Counted from the stretch's first letter, positions 1 through 9,136 are shown. The stretch is DNA of 64,000 nucleotides from Acidimicrobiaceae bacterium (GCA_027315005.1 DAHUZT010000114.1:1-64000), one strand, 5' to 3'. Made by a program: numbers and translations. Notes: generated by a model from the letters alone, not told the origin.

Positions 1-1
1 C

Positions 2-1207
<1,206 letters not shown>

Positions 1208-1255
1208 CTCGAAGGAGTCGGCACCTGGGTCGAGGTCACGCGCCGGTGAATCTGT

Positions 1256-2554
1256 TCAGTGGTCCGCTGTCGCCTCCCCGAGGAGATGGGCGAAGCGTTC
1301 TCGGGCCTCTGCCCGCCGGGTGGGAACGTGCTCGCTCGGAACCGCGACCGGCGCATATCCCTTGAGTGTCTGGCGAGCCACGGTCACCTTGTGGACCTCG
1401 TCGGGGCCGTCGTATATCCGGGCCGCCCGGGCGTGCCGGTACATCGATTCGAGCGGGAGATCGGTCGAGAACCCGAGGGCGCCGTGGATCTGGACGGCCC
1501 GGTCGATGACGTTGTAGAGCACGCCCGCCCCGTAGTACTTGATCATGGCGATCTCCACCCGAGCGGCCGACGCCCCGACCGCGTCCATCTTCCACGCCGC
1601 GTACAGGGTCATCAAACGGGCGGCGGTCATCTCGGCCAGCGATTCGGCTACCCAGTTCTGGATGGTCTGCTTCTCGGCGAGCAGCGAATGGTGCGTGGTC
1701 CGCGACACGGCCCGCTCGCAAAGCATGTCGAAGGCCCGCCTGGACTGGCCCAGCCAGCGCATGCAGTGGTGAATACGACCCGGGCCGAGGCGCTGCTGGG
1801 CCAGGACGAATCCCTCCCCTTCCTTCCCCACCAGGTTTTCGTAGGGGACCCGTACCTCCCGATAGCGGATCTCGGCGTGGCCACCGAATTTCCCGAAATG
1901 CTCGACGGGATCCTCCATCGTGGCCACGTCGCGCACGATCTCGACGCCGGGGGTGCGGGTGGGCACCACGATCATCGAGCAACCCTGGTATGGGTGCACG
2001 TCGGGATTGGTGACCGCCATGACGATAAGAAAGTCGGCCACCGAGCCATTGGTGGTGAACCATTTGTGCCCGTCGATCACCCACGCGTCACCGTCTGCGA
2101 CAGCGGTGGTCGTGATCATGGTGGGATCCGCGCCCGCGCCCGGTTCGGTCATCGAGAAGCCGCTGCGCATGGTTCCTTCGAGCAACGGCTCGAGCCACCG
2201 GCTCCGCTGGCTCTCCCTACCCGAGGACGCGATGCCGATGGCCAACAACTCGGCGTTGCCCGAGTCCGGAGCGTTGTTGCCGAACACGACCGGCCCGTAA
2301 GGGGTCTCTCCGAGGATCTCGTGCATGAGCCCGAGGCGTACCTGTCCGAACCCACCTCCCCCGAGCTCGGGAGGAAGGTGTGATGCCCAAAGTCCCCGGT
2401 CCTTGACTTGTTGTTGAAGCGGCTTGATCACCTCGAGAAATCGGTCATAGGACAGCCCGAGTGTCTCAAGGGGATAGACCTCGGTGCGCACGAAACGACG
2501 CATCCAGTCGAGCTGCTCCTCGAATTCAGGATCTGTAGAGAAATCCCATGCCAT
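1256..2554 (-). CDS. Acyl-CoA dehydrogenase (ACAD10/11-like)
   Basis: FAD-dependent acyl-CoA dehydrogenase of 432 aa, a full single-domain length. The FAD/substrate loop MTEPGAGADPT is near residue 155, followed by HKWFTTNG. The C-terminal half carries VQIHGALGFSTDLPLESMYRHAR and ends its catalytic region with IYDGPDEVH, the ACAD10/11-type version of the usual YEGT motif. The ATG at 2554 has AAGG about eight bases upstream. It lies divergent to bioB with only about 55 bases between start codons. It is probably a fatty-acid or branched-chain catabolic enzyme; the chain-length preference cannot be read from the sequence. A second, unrelated-looking family member is at 14.0 kb. Confidence 0.9.
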   Translation of the reverse strand: MAWDFSTDPEFEEQLDWMRRFVRTEVYPLETLGLSYDRFLEVIKPLQQQVKDRGLWASHLPPELGGGGFGQVRLGLMHEILGETPYGPVVFGNNAPDSGNAELLAIGIASSGRESQRSRWLEPLLEGTMRSGFSMTEPGAGADPTMITTTAVADGDAWVIDGHKWFTTNGSVADFLIVMAVTNPDVHPYQGCSMIVVPTRTPGVEIVRDVATMEDPVEHFGKFGGHAEIRYREVRVPYENLVGKEGEGFVLAQQRLGPGRIHHCMRWLGQSRRAFDMLCERAVSRTTHHSLLAEKQTIQNWVAESLAEMTAARLMTLYAAWKMDAVGASAARVEIAMIKYYGAGVLYNVIDRAVQIHGALGFSTDLPLESMYRHARAARIYDGPDEVHKVTVARQTLKGYAPVAVPSEHVPTRRAEARERFAHLLGEATADH

Positions 2555-2597
2555 GGTGGCACCTTGCCTTCCTTTTCGCGCGACCGGCTCGGACCAC

Positions 2598-2603
2598 TAC
2601 CGT
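2598..2603 (+). promoter_or_regulatory. Putative -10 hexamer of a leaderless bioB transcript
   Basis: TACCGT ends six bases before the bioB ATG at 2610, which would place the transcription start at the A of the start codon. No Shine-Dalgarno sequence precedes that ATG and no good -35 hexamer is visible. The same spacing recurs before several other genes of the window. Confidence 0.5.
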
Positions 2604-2609
2604 AACGGC

Positions 2610-3713
2610 ATGACCGCTCACCCCACCGCCGATCCGGTTCCGACCAGTGTCAGCCTCTCTCCGTCGAACCACCGGCGCCGAGCAGTCCGAAACCCGCCCG
2701 AGGACAGACCCAGTGATGCCCGTGCACGGCTCGGTCGAGCCGAGAGCGCCCTTCTCGATGATCGACGGCTGCTCGACAGCGACGAGCTGGCCGGATTGGC
2801 GGAGCTGCCCGACCGGTGGGTCACCTCGCTCGCCGCCCTCGCCCATCAGGTGCGCCTGACCTGGTGCGGGTCCATGGTCGAGGTGGAAGGCATCCTTTCG
2901 GCCAAGACCGGGGGCTGCCCCGAGGACTGCCATTTCTGCTCTCAGTCTTCGCAGTTCGACACCCCGGTGAAAGCCACCCCCTTCCTCGATACGACCGAGG
3001 TACTCCGTGCGGCGATGGAAACGAAGCAAGCGGGCGCCACCGAGTTCTGCATCGTCCTCGCCGTCCGCGGTCCGGACGAACGCACACTCGAGCGGATCCT
3101 CGATCTTGTCCCGCAGGTACGTCGGGAGACCGGCATGAACGTGGCCGTCAGCGCAGGGCTCCTGACCGAGGTTCAGGCCCGGAGACTGGCGGAGGGGGGG
3201 GTCCACCGGTATAACCACAACCTGGAAACGGCGCGCTCGTACTTCCCAAACGTGGTGACCTCCCATACCTGGGAGGAACGACGCGAGACCTGTCTTCGAG
3301 TCCGCCGGTACGGAATGGAGCTGTGCTGTGGCGCCCTGATCGGAATGGGCGAATCGGTGGCGCAGCGCCTCGAGCTCATCGTACAACTACAAGAGCTGAA
3401 CCCGACCGAGGTCCCACTCAACTTCCTCAATCCGCGACCCGGCACGCCGCTCGGTGAGGCCACTCCCTTGGATGCGTGGGATGCCATCCGGTGGATCGCG
3501 CTCTTCCGCATCGGTCTTCCCGGCGTGATCCTGCGCTACGCCGGAGGTCGTGAGATGACCCTCCGCGAGCTCCAATCGATGGGGATGACTTCGGGAATCA
3601 ACGCACTGATCGTCGGGAACTACCTCACCACCCTTGGCCGAGAGGTCGACGAGGACCTTCAGATGCTGGCTGATCTCCGCATGCCGGTCGGTGCTTTGAC
3701 AGGTGTCATCTGA
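2610..3713 (+). CDS. bioB: Biotin synthase
   Basis: Radical-SAM enzyme that inserts sulfur into dethiobiotin, the last step of biotin synthesis. 367 aa, slightly longer than the usual ~345, with a non-conserved N-terminal extension of about 60 residues. The 4Fe-4S cluster motif CPEDCHFC places cysteines at residues 103, 107 and 110; YNHNLETARSYF and LNFLNPRPGTPL are typical family segments. I chose the ATG at 2610 because the region upstream overlaps the divergent dehydrogenase and because TACCGT sits six bases before it. A small Cys-rich gene starts two bases after its stop. The other synthesis genes bioA-bioF-bioD are 6.5 kb away on the opposite strand, so bioB is a separate transcription unit. 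Confidence 0.96.
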   Translation: MTAHPTADPVPTSVSLSPSNHRRRAVRNPPEDRPSDARARLGRAESALLDDRRLLDSDELAGLAELPDRWVTSLAALAHQVRLTWCGSMVEVEGILSAKTGGCPEDCHFCSQSSQFDTPVKATPFLDTTEVLRAAMETKQAGATEFCIVLAVRGPDERTLERILDLVPQVRRETGMNVAVSAGLLTEVQARRLAEGGVHRYNHNLETARSYFPNVVTSHTWEERRETCLRVRRYGMELCCGALIGMGESVAQRLELIVQLQELNPTEVPLNFLNPRPGTPLGEATPLDAWDAIRWIALFRIGLPGVILRYAGGREMTLRELQSMGMTSGINALIVGNYLTTLGREVDEDLQMLADLRMPVGALTGVI

Positions 3714-3715
3714 GG

Positions 3716-3892
3716 ATGACCGAAGAGGGCCAATACTGCACCGGATGTGGTTCGAACAGCTGCCGGGGCTGCGGACGCATCCTCGATCCACCACGATTCT
3801 GTCCCGAGTGCGGGAGCAGGATGACCGTTGCGGTGTCACCGTTGGCTTTCCGAGCCATCTGCCGTCAGCACGGGCAGATCAGCATGGAGTGA
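3716..3892 (+). CDS. bsaP: Biotin synthase auxiliary protein (BsaP-like), Cys-rich, 58 aa
   Basis: A small ORF whose ATG lies two bases after the bioB stop, with GAGG directly before it, so translation is almost certainly coupled to bioB. The 58-residue product has CTGC (C8, C11), CRGC (C16, C19), CPEC (C29, C32) and a lone C49 followed by QHG: a zinc-ribbon or Fe-S type arrangement. In mycobacteria a small Cys-rich protein directly downstream of bioB (BsaP) has been shown to be needed by BioB. Position, size and the pattern C..CGR.L....FCP.CG...CRQHG fit that protein. Orthology is inferred from position and motif; I cannot align it here. An alternative is an unrelated zinc-ribbon protein. 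Confidence 0.8.
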   Translation: MTEEGQYCTGCGSNSCRGCGRILDPPRFCPECGSRMTVAVSPLAFRAICRQHGQISME

Positions 3893-3904
3893 CCGTGGCC
3901 ACGG
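3893..3904. terminator. Perfect palindrome between convergent bsaP and DUF3039 genes
   Basis: CCGTGGCCACGG, a 12-base perfect palindrome, follows the bsaP stop directly and lies six bases from the stop of the opposing gene. It could act as a bidirectional stop. No U-tract is present and the loop is constrained, so support is weak. Confidence 0.3.
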
Positions 3905-3910
3905 CAGTGG

Positions 3911-4192
3911 TCAGCCGGCGGGCACCTTCCAACCGCGGGACAAGGCGATCTCCTTGCAGGTGGGACACAGCGGGTACCTCCCGGGATTGCGACCAGGGAT
4001 CCAGATCTTGCCGCACAGCGCTCTGACCGCAGTTCCGTTGACCATTCCCTCCACCACCGATGGCCCCGCCGGGACGAAGTCACCAGTGTCCGGCCGGAAC
4101 CCTTCGAGGACGATGTGTGTCATTCTCTCGTGATCGCCGTCTAGTTCAGGCTCGACCCGGGTCGGCTCCGGTGAGATGTCAACATCGGTCAT
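3911..4192 (-). CDS. DUF3039 family protein
   Basis: A 93-aa actinobacterial protein of unknown role. After an acidic N-terminus (DISPEPTRVEPELDGDHERM) comes the conserved block VRALCGKIWIPGRNP followed by YPLCPTCKE. Its three cysteines (ALCGK and CPTC) suggest a small metal-binding fold. The ATG at 4192 is preceded by GGTGGG; a longer in-frame extension to 4300 would overlap the divergent maf gene and is not needed by the family. It converges on bioB-bsaP and diverges from maf. Its presence supports an actinobacterial host. Function is unknown. Confidence 0.85.
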   Translation of the reverse strand: MTDVDISPEPTRVEPELDGDHERMTHIVLEGFRPDTGDFVPAGPSVVEGMVNGTAVRALCGKIWIPGRNPGRYPLCPTCKEIALSRGWKVPAG

Positions 4193-4245
4193 CCCACCAG
4201 GATCGCGCATGTGCGAACAACGTCGCGCCCGAGTGGGGGTCATCG

Positions 4246-4251
4246 TAGGCT
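4246..4251 (+). promoter_or_regulatory. Putative -10 hexamer of a leaderless maf-dus transcript
   Basis: TAGGCT ends six bases before the maf ATG at 4258, with no Shine-Dalgarno sequence between. This matches the leaderless spacing seen at bioB, birA, ftsH and others. No clear -35 element. Confidence 0.45.
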
Positions 4252-4257
4252 CGGTGC

Positions 4258-4860
4258 ATGCCCCGCCGCACCCTGGTCCTCGCCTCCAGTTCCCCTGCAC
4301 GACTTCGCCTCCTCGAGGATGCGGGATTCGACCCCAGAGTGGCGATCAGCGGCGTCGACGAGACGCAGGTGAGCTCCTCCGGACTCCCCGATCTGGTCCA
4401 GTTACTGGCGGAACTCAAGGCCCGGGCGGTGGCCCGACCGGGCGGCACCTCGGTGGTGGTCGGATGCGACTCGATGCTCGAGTTCGATGGAACCCCGCAT
4501 GGCAAACCCGCGTCCGAGGACGAAGCCCGCCGGTGGCTGCGGTCGATGCGGAACAGGTCGGGCACCTTGTTCACTGGACACTGCGTGGTCGACGAACAAA
4601 GTGGACGTCAGGCTTGTGCCACCGGCGCAACTCTGGTCCACTTCGGTCCGATCTCCGACGAGGAGATCGATGCATACCTGTCGACCGGCGAGGCGCTGAA
4701 CGTAGCCGGGGCCTTCACACTCGACGGTCGATCGGCACCTTTCGTCCGAGGCGTGGAGGGGGACCCAAGCAACGTGATCGGCCTGTCGCTGCCGCTGTTC
4801 CGTTCGATGCTCTCAGAGCTCGGTCTCACCGTGTCCGAGTTCTGGAAGGCTCCCATCTGA
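4258..4860 (+). CDS. maf: Maf-like nucleotide pyrophosphatase
   Basis: Hydrolyses non-canonical or modified nucleoside triphosphates to monophosphates ('house-cleaning'); Maf proteins are also linked to septum formation. 200 aa, a full-length Maf fold. It begins LVLASSSPARLRLL, followed by the catalytic-region motifs GCDSML and GKPAS, then GEALNVAGAFTLDG and the C-terminal GDPSNVIGLSLPLFRSML. These closely follow the mycobacterial Maf (Rv3282) pattern as I remember it. The stop overlaps the next ATG by one base (TGATG), so it forms an operon with the dihydrouridine synthase. Base specificity cannot be judged from sequence. Confidence 0.92.
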   Translation: MPRRTLVLASSSPARLRLLEDAGFDPRVAISGVDETQVSSSGLPDLVQLLAELKARAVARPGGTSVVVGCDSMLEFDGTPHGKPASEDEARRWLRSMRNRSGTLFTGHCVVDEQSGRQACATGATLVHFGPISDEEIDAYLSTGEALNVAGAFTLDGRSAPFVRGVEGDPSNVIGLSLPLFRSMLSELGLTVSEFWKAPI

Positions 4861-6005
4861 TGACTCCTCCCATCAGCGTTCATCGAGTTCACCCCTTCCG
4901 TCTCGGATCACTGGTCGTCGACCCGCCGGTGGTGCTGGCTCCGATGGCCGGGGTAACCAACGTGGCCTTCCGACGATTGTGCAGGCGCTTCGGAGCCGGG
5001 CTGTACGTGAGCGAGATGATCACTGCCCGGGCCCTGGTCGAGGGAAACGCCAAGACACTCCGAATGGCCGCCTTCGGCGAGGACGAGCCTGTCCGCAGCG
5101 TCCAGCTGTGCGGTGTCGACCCGGAGATCATGGGCGCAGCCGTTCGGCGGCTGGTCAACGAGATCGGTGTGGACCACATCGATCTCAACTTCGGCTGTCC
5201 GGCGCCGAAGGTCACCGGGCAAGGTGCGGGTGCGGCGCTTCCGCTCCATCGGCACCTGTTCGGGAACATCGTCGCCGCGGCGGTCGATTCGGCTGCTGGC
5301 GTACCGGTGACCGTCAAGATGCGGATGGGTGTCGACAGTTCCCACCTCACGTTCCTCGATGCCGGACGGATCGCCGAAGCAGCGGGGGTGGCCGCGGTCA
5401 CCCTGCACGCCCGGACGGCCGAGCAGCTCTACTCCGGATCGGCCGACTGGCAGGCCATCGCCCGGCTCAAGCAGGAAGTGACGACCATTCCCGTGCTCGG
5501 CAACGGTGACCTCTGGGAAGCTTCCGACGCACTGGACTTGATGGACACCACCGGATGTGACGGAGTGGTCGTCGGACGGGGATGCCTCGGACGCCCGTGG
5601 TTGTTCCGGGATCTCGCCGATGCCTTCTCCGGTCGCTCGGTCGACGCACCACCGACGCTCGGCGAGGTGATCGCAATCATGCGAGCCCACGTCGAGCTGT
5701 TGAGCGATACGTTCGGCGCCGATCTCGGAGTCCGGCAGTTCCGCAAACATGCAGGTTGGTACCTGGCCGGGCTTCCGGTTGGAGCGGCGTCGAGGAGTCG
5801 GCTGGCCCAGGCCGGTTCGGTGGACGAAATCGAAACCGTGCTGTCCGGGCTCGATCCGGAGTGCAGATTCCCACCGGGGGCGATGCGCATCGCCAGAGGC
5901 CACACCGGCGGACCGAGGCCAGTCCGCCTCCCAGCCGGCTGGCTCGACCTGGTAGGGGACCCGCGACCGCCCAGCGGTGGCGACCCGTATGCCTCAGGTG
6001 GCTGA
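4860..6005 (+). CDS. dusB: tRNA-dihydrouridine synthase (DusB-type)
   Basis: FMN enzyme reducing uridines in tRNA to dihydrouridine. 381 aa: a TIM-barrel begins at VLAPMAGVTNVAFRRL (about residue 23), the catalytic cysteine is in LNFGCPAPKVTGQGAG, and the helical RNA-binding tail includes VRQFRKHAGWYLAGL. The start at 4860 overlaps the maf stop by one base; the frame is open further upstream, but that stretch lies over maf and has no family similarity. The last 35 residues are a variable tail. A hairpin 21 bases after the stop probably ends the maf-dus unit. The exact Dus subfamily is inferred from the actinobacterial-type motif. Confidence 0.93.
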   Translation: MTPPISVHRVHPFRLGSLVVDPPVVLAPMAGVTNVAFRRLCRRFGAGLYVSEMITARALVEGNAKTLRMAAFGEDEPVRSVQLCGVDPEIMGAAVRRLVNEIGVDHIDLNFGCPAPKVTGQGAGAALPLHRHLFGNIVAAAVDSAAGVPVTVKMRMGVDSSHLTFLDAGRIAEAAGVAAVTLHARTAEQLYSGSADWQAIARLKQEVTTIPVLGNGDLWEASDALDLMDTTGCDGVVVGRGCLGRPWLFRDLADAFSGRSVDAPPTLGEVIAIMRAHVELLSDTFGADLGVRQFRKHAGWYLAGLPVGAASRSRLAQAGSVDEIETVLSGLDPECRFPPGAMRIARGHTGGPRPVRLPAGWLDLVGDPRPPSGGDPYASGG

Positions 6006-6025
6006 CAGCCGTCCCGGTCACCATG

Positions 6026-6042
6026 CCACCACGTCGTGGTGG
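6026..6042 (+). terminator. Hairpin after dus
   Basis: CCACCACG-T-CGTGGTGG is a 17-base perfect dyad starting 21 bases after the dus stop. It would fold as a strong GC stem, but there is no U-run after it, as is common in high-G+C genomes. Likely terminator of the maf-dus unit. Confidence 0.5.
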
Positions 6043-6090
6043 GCGGGCACGCTGATCGGTGATCGTATGCGACAATGGAGGCTTCCAGCC

Positions 6091-6148
6091 GTCCAAGCGA
6101 CTCAGCCGTGACAGCGACTCAGCTGTCCAAGCGACTCAGCCGTGACAG
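6091..6148. repeat. 34-base-period direct repeat between dus and the ABC-F gene
   Basis: A 24-base unit beginning GTCCAAGCGACTCAGCCGTG occurs at 6091-6114 and again, identically, at 6125-6148, a period of 34. GCGACTCAGC occurs three times. Between the copies GACAGC-gactca-GCTGTC (6110-6127) forms a six-base-pair hairpin. It lies 67 bases before the ABC-F start and could be a duplicated regulatory site or just a replication slippage product. Confidence 0.75.
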
Positions 6149-6214
6149 TCTGGGTACCGATCCGGTGTTCTGGCGCCGGTGGTCCTGTGCCCCGCAACGC
6201 TCCAACTCTCCCCC

Positions 6215-7813
6215 ATGATCGTCGGCTCCTCCCTCATCATCGAGATCGGTGATCGGATCCTGCTCGACGATGCTTCGTTCGTGGTCGGAGCCGGCGAGAA
6301 GGTCGGGCTGGTGGGCCGGAACGGAACCGGGAAGTCCACCTTCCTCTCGGTCATCACCGACCAGGCCGGCCCCAACGTCCGCTCATCGGGAAGGGCTGCG
6401 ATCCGTGGAACCTGCGGCTACCTTCCACAGGCGCCGGTCCCCGAGGGACTGGGGCTCGAACCCACCGCGTTCTCGCACGTCCTGTCCGGCCGGGGACTCG
6501 ACGTCCTCGACGACGCTCTGGGCAAGGCCCGCACTCAGATGGCCAAGGACCCCTCCTCCGAGAACATTGCCCTCTTCTCCGATCTCGAGGAGCAGTTCCG
6601 CCGGAACGGTGGCTACTCCGCAGAGTCGACGATGGCCCGGCTGGCCGACGGAGTAGGCCTGGCCGAGGATCTCCTTCTCGAGGATCTGAGCAGCTTGTCC
6701 GGTGGTCAGCGCCGTCGGGTCGACCTGGTGCGGGTCCTCTTCCAGGACCCTGACACGATGATCCTCGACGAACCGACCAATCATCTCGACCCGGCGGCCA
6801 AGCGATGGCTGATGGAGGAACTGGCGCGCTTCGACGGGGCCATCCTCGTCGTCTCCCACGACTTGAGGCTCCTCGACCGCTCGATCGACAAGGTACTCCA
6901 CCTGGCCGACGGAGCACTCCGCGAGTTCAAGGGGACCTACTCCTCCTATCGGGTCCAGCTCGAGGCCGACCAGTCCCAGCGCGAGCGAGCCGCGTCACTC
7001 GAATCCCGCGAGATCAGGCGTCTGTCGACGCTCGCGGATTCCATGCGAGGAAGCACCAGCCGTCGGGCCCGTGTCGCCAAGTCGCTCGACAAGCGGGTGG
7101 AGCGGCTCGACGGCCAGCGGACCGTCGTCCACAAGAGAGAGCGCTCGAGCCAGCTACGGCTCCCCGACCCTCGCCGATCCGGAGAGGTAGCCCTTCGGGT
7201 CTGTGACCTGTGCGTTCGCTACGGGGCGAACGCTGTCCTCTCTTCGGCCACCTTCCACTGCAGAAGGGGCGACCGACTCGTCGTGATCGGTCGTAACGGA
7301 GCCGGAAAATCGAGTCTGCTGCGCTGCCTCGCCGACGTCCAGTCCCCTTCGGCTGGAACTGTCGAGCCAGGACCGAACGTCACCGTCGGCTACTTCGCCC
7401 AAGAGCATGAGCAGGTCGATCCGGGCAAGACCGCCCTCGGTAACATCGACGACACCGTGCTCACCACGGAGACCGAGCGCCGATCACTCCTGGGCATGTT
7501 CGGGCTGCCTGGGACCGCGGCCCACCAGATGCCCGCCACCCTGTCCGGGGGTGAACGGGCCAAGCTCGGACTGGCCATGCTGGCAGCTGGCCGGGCGAAC
7601 GTCCTGCTCCTGGATGAGCCCACCAACAACCTCGACCCGGTGTCCGTCTCCGCCGTCGGCGCCATGCTCAGTCGCTGGCCCGGAACCATCGTCGTCGTCA
7701 GCCACGACCGGGCCTTCGTCGAAGCGCTGCGACCGACGCACAGCCTCTCCTTGCCCGAAGAGCGATTCGCCCACTGGCGAGACTCAGACCTCGACCAGGT
7801 CGAGCTCAAGTAG
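6215..7813 (+). CDS. ABC-F family ATPase (ribosome-associated type)
   Basis: Cytoplasmic protein of 532 aa with two fused ABC ATPase domains and no membrane segment, as in ABC-F translation factors. Domain 1 has Walker A GRNGTGKST, signature LSGGQRRRVDL and DEPTNHLD. The linker (about residues 240-305) is basic and helical. Domain 2 has GRNGAGKSS, LSGGERAKLGL and DEPTNNLD. I chose the ATG at 6215 because homology begins at once (MIVGSSLIIEIGDRILLDD); an in-frame GTG at 6179 would only add 12 unconserved residues. ABC-F proteins work at the ribosomal E site in stalled-ribosome rescue or antibiotic protection; which role applies here is unknown. It stands alone, with duplicated DNA upstream. 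Confidence 0.88.
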   Translation: MIVGSSLIIEIGDRILLDDASFVVGAGEKVGLVGRNGTGKSTFLSVITDQAGPNVRSSGRAAIRGTCGYLPQAPVPEGLGLEPTAFSHVLSGRGLDVLDDALGKARTQMAKDPSSENIALFSDLEEQFRRNGGYSAESTMARLADGVGLAEDLLLEDLSSLSGGQRRRVDLVRVLFQDPDTMILDEPTNHLDPAAKRWLMEELARFDGAILVVSHDLRLLDRSIDKVLHLADGALREFKGTYSSYRVQLEADQSQRERAASLESREIRRLSTLADSMRGSTSRRARVAKSLDKRVERLDGQRTVVHKRERSSQLRLPDPRRSGEVALRVCDLCVRYGANAVLSSATFHCRRGDRLVVIGRNGAGKSSLLRCLADVQSPSAGTVEPGPNVTVGYFAQEHEQVDPGKTALGNIDDTVLTTETERRSLLGMFGLPGTAAHQMPATLSGGERAKLGLAMLAAGRANVLLLDEPTNNLDPVSVSAVGAMLSRWPGTIVVVSHDRAFVEALRPTHSLSLPEERFAHWRDSDLDQVELK

Positions 7814-7826
7814 TCGCCGCGAGGGA

Positions 7827-8834
7827 TCAGACCTTGGTCTGTGGCGTCCTGCCGTTGCCCTGTACCGGGTCGGGCTGATCGGCCCCCGCGCCCTTGACAG
7901 CTTCGACCAGGGCTTGGGCAGTTCCGACCAGCCCGGCAGCCTCGTAGGGCACGACCAGCTTCGAATTTGGCGAGGATGCCAGGGTCTGGAGGGCGCGGAG
8001 CTGCAGAACGGCCAGTGTGTTCTGGTGGATGGTGGACGTGTCGATTGCATCCAGGGCCGCCGACTCACCCTCGCCCCGGAGCTGCGTCGCCTGCTTTTCG
8101 CCGTCGGCTCGCAGGACGAGGGCCTGCTGCTGCGCCTCGGCTCCCAGGATTGCCGCCTCCTTCTGCCCTTCGGCTTCGAGGATTGCCGCCTGCTTGCGAC
8201 CCTGGGCGCTGTTGATCGCCGACTGCTGTTCGCCTTCCGACTTCAGAATGGCCGCCCTCTTGTGCTGTTCGGCCTCCTTCTGCTCCGACATGGCCTGGAG
8301 CACATTGGTCGGCGGGGTGATGTCGAGGATCTCGATCCGGTTGAGGCGCACCCCCCATTTCAAGGTGGCCTCGGTCATGTGGTCCTGCATCTTTGCGTTG
8401 ATGGTCTCCCGTTCTGAGAGCGACTCGTCGAGGGTCAGCTCGCCGAACACGGCGCGGAGAGCGGTGCGTGCCATCTGGTCGATGGCGAGACCGAAGTCGT
8501 TGACCTCGAAGAGCGCCAACTTCACGTCGGTCACCTGGCAGAAGATTGTGGCGCTGACCTGGAGGGAGACGTTGTCCTTGGTGATCACGGACTGCTGGTC
8601 TCCGGTTCGGGGGAACTCGCGGACGTCCACTTTGTCCATCCGGTCCACCAGGGGTACGAGCAGATGCAGACCCGGCTGACGGATGGCCCGGAACTCGCCG
8701 AACCTCTTGACCACACCGACGCTCCCCTGCTGGACGACCTTGAGGGACGACCGAAGGAAACTCAGGACCAGCGCTGCGGCGACGATCGCCACCACCACCA
8801 GTCCGACGTCCAACCCGACTGAACCGATGATCAT
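7827..8834 (-). CDS. SPFH/band 7 (stomatin-like) membrane protein
   Basis: 335-aa protein with one N-terminal membrane anchor (about residues 5-25), then the SPFH domain (VVKRFGEFRAIRQPGLHLLVP, VDVREFPRTGDQQSV, ATIFCQVTD) and a long Ala/Glu/Gln-rich coiled coil from about residue 170 to 260. The coiled coil is made of imperfect AAILEAEGQ-type units. AGGAGG lies eight bases upstream of the ATG at 8834; the GTG at 8843 overlaps that site and is not the start. It lies just downstream of an NfeD-like gene, the classic SPFH/NfeD pairing tied to membrane microdomains and membrane protein quality control. Its partner proteins cannot be named from sequence. Confidence 0.92.
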   Translation of the reverse strand: MIIGSVGLDVGLVVVAIVAAALVLSFLRSSLKVVQQGSVGVVKRFGEFRAIRQPGLHLLVPLVDRMDKVDVREFPRTGDQQSVITKDNVSLQVSATIFCQVTDVKLALFEVNDFGLAIDQMARTALRAVFGELTLDESLSERETINAKMQDHMTEATLKWGVRLNRIEILDITPPTNVLQAMSEQKEAEQHKRAAILKSEGEQQSAINSAQGRKQAAILEAEGQKEAAILGAEAQQQALVLRADGEKQATQLRGEGESAALDAIDTSTIHQNTLAVLQLRALQTLASSPNSKLVVPYEAAGLVGTAQALVEAVKGAGADQPDPVQGNGRTPQTKV

Positions 8835-8917
8835 GGGGATCACCTCCTACCCCCCACTGTACGCACCTGGTGGCCCGATCGAGACGCAGCCCGAATCTCG
8901 TGCTGAGTGGCCCGAGC

Positions 8918-9136
8918 TCAGTTGGTGGGATAGACGACGAGCAGGCCGCGATCGACGTCGGCCACCACAACGGTGGTTCCGGCATCGATGGTCGTGTCGG
9001 GGAGGAGGGAGACGGCAAACCACACCTCGCCGCGGGTGAGCACCGATCCGGGCTGGTGGCGGTCGGACACGGTCTTGGTGACGACCGCTGTCTCGCCGAT
9101 CATGCCCGCGACCCCGTTCAACATCGCCGACTCCAT
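8918..9136 (-). CDS. Minimal NfeD-like OB-fold protein
   Basis: 72 aa, corresponding only to the soluble C-terminal OB-fold of NfeD: GMIGETAVVTKTV, then GSVLTRGEVWFAVS, then DAGTTVVVADVDRGLLVVYP. It lacks the membrane helices and serine-protease domain of long NfeD proteins. GAGGAGAGG precedes the ATG at 9136. It is the first gene of a two-gene unit with the SPFH protein 83 bases downstream. In characterised pairs the NfeD OB-fold binds the SPFH partner; with no anchor of its own, this one presumably acts as a soluble subunit. Assignment rests on motif and context. Confidence 0.75.
   Translation of the reverse strand: MESAMLNGVAGMIGETAVVTKTVSDRHQPGSVLTRGEVWFAVSLLPDTTIDAGTTVVVADVDRGLLVVYPTN

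Noticed and set aside
4176-4859. In-frame upstream extension of dus
   Set aside because: Lies over maf in another frame; dus homology begins after 4860 and TGATG coupling explains the start.
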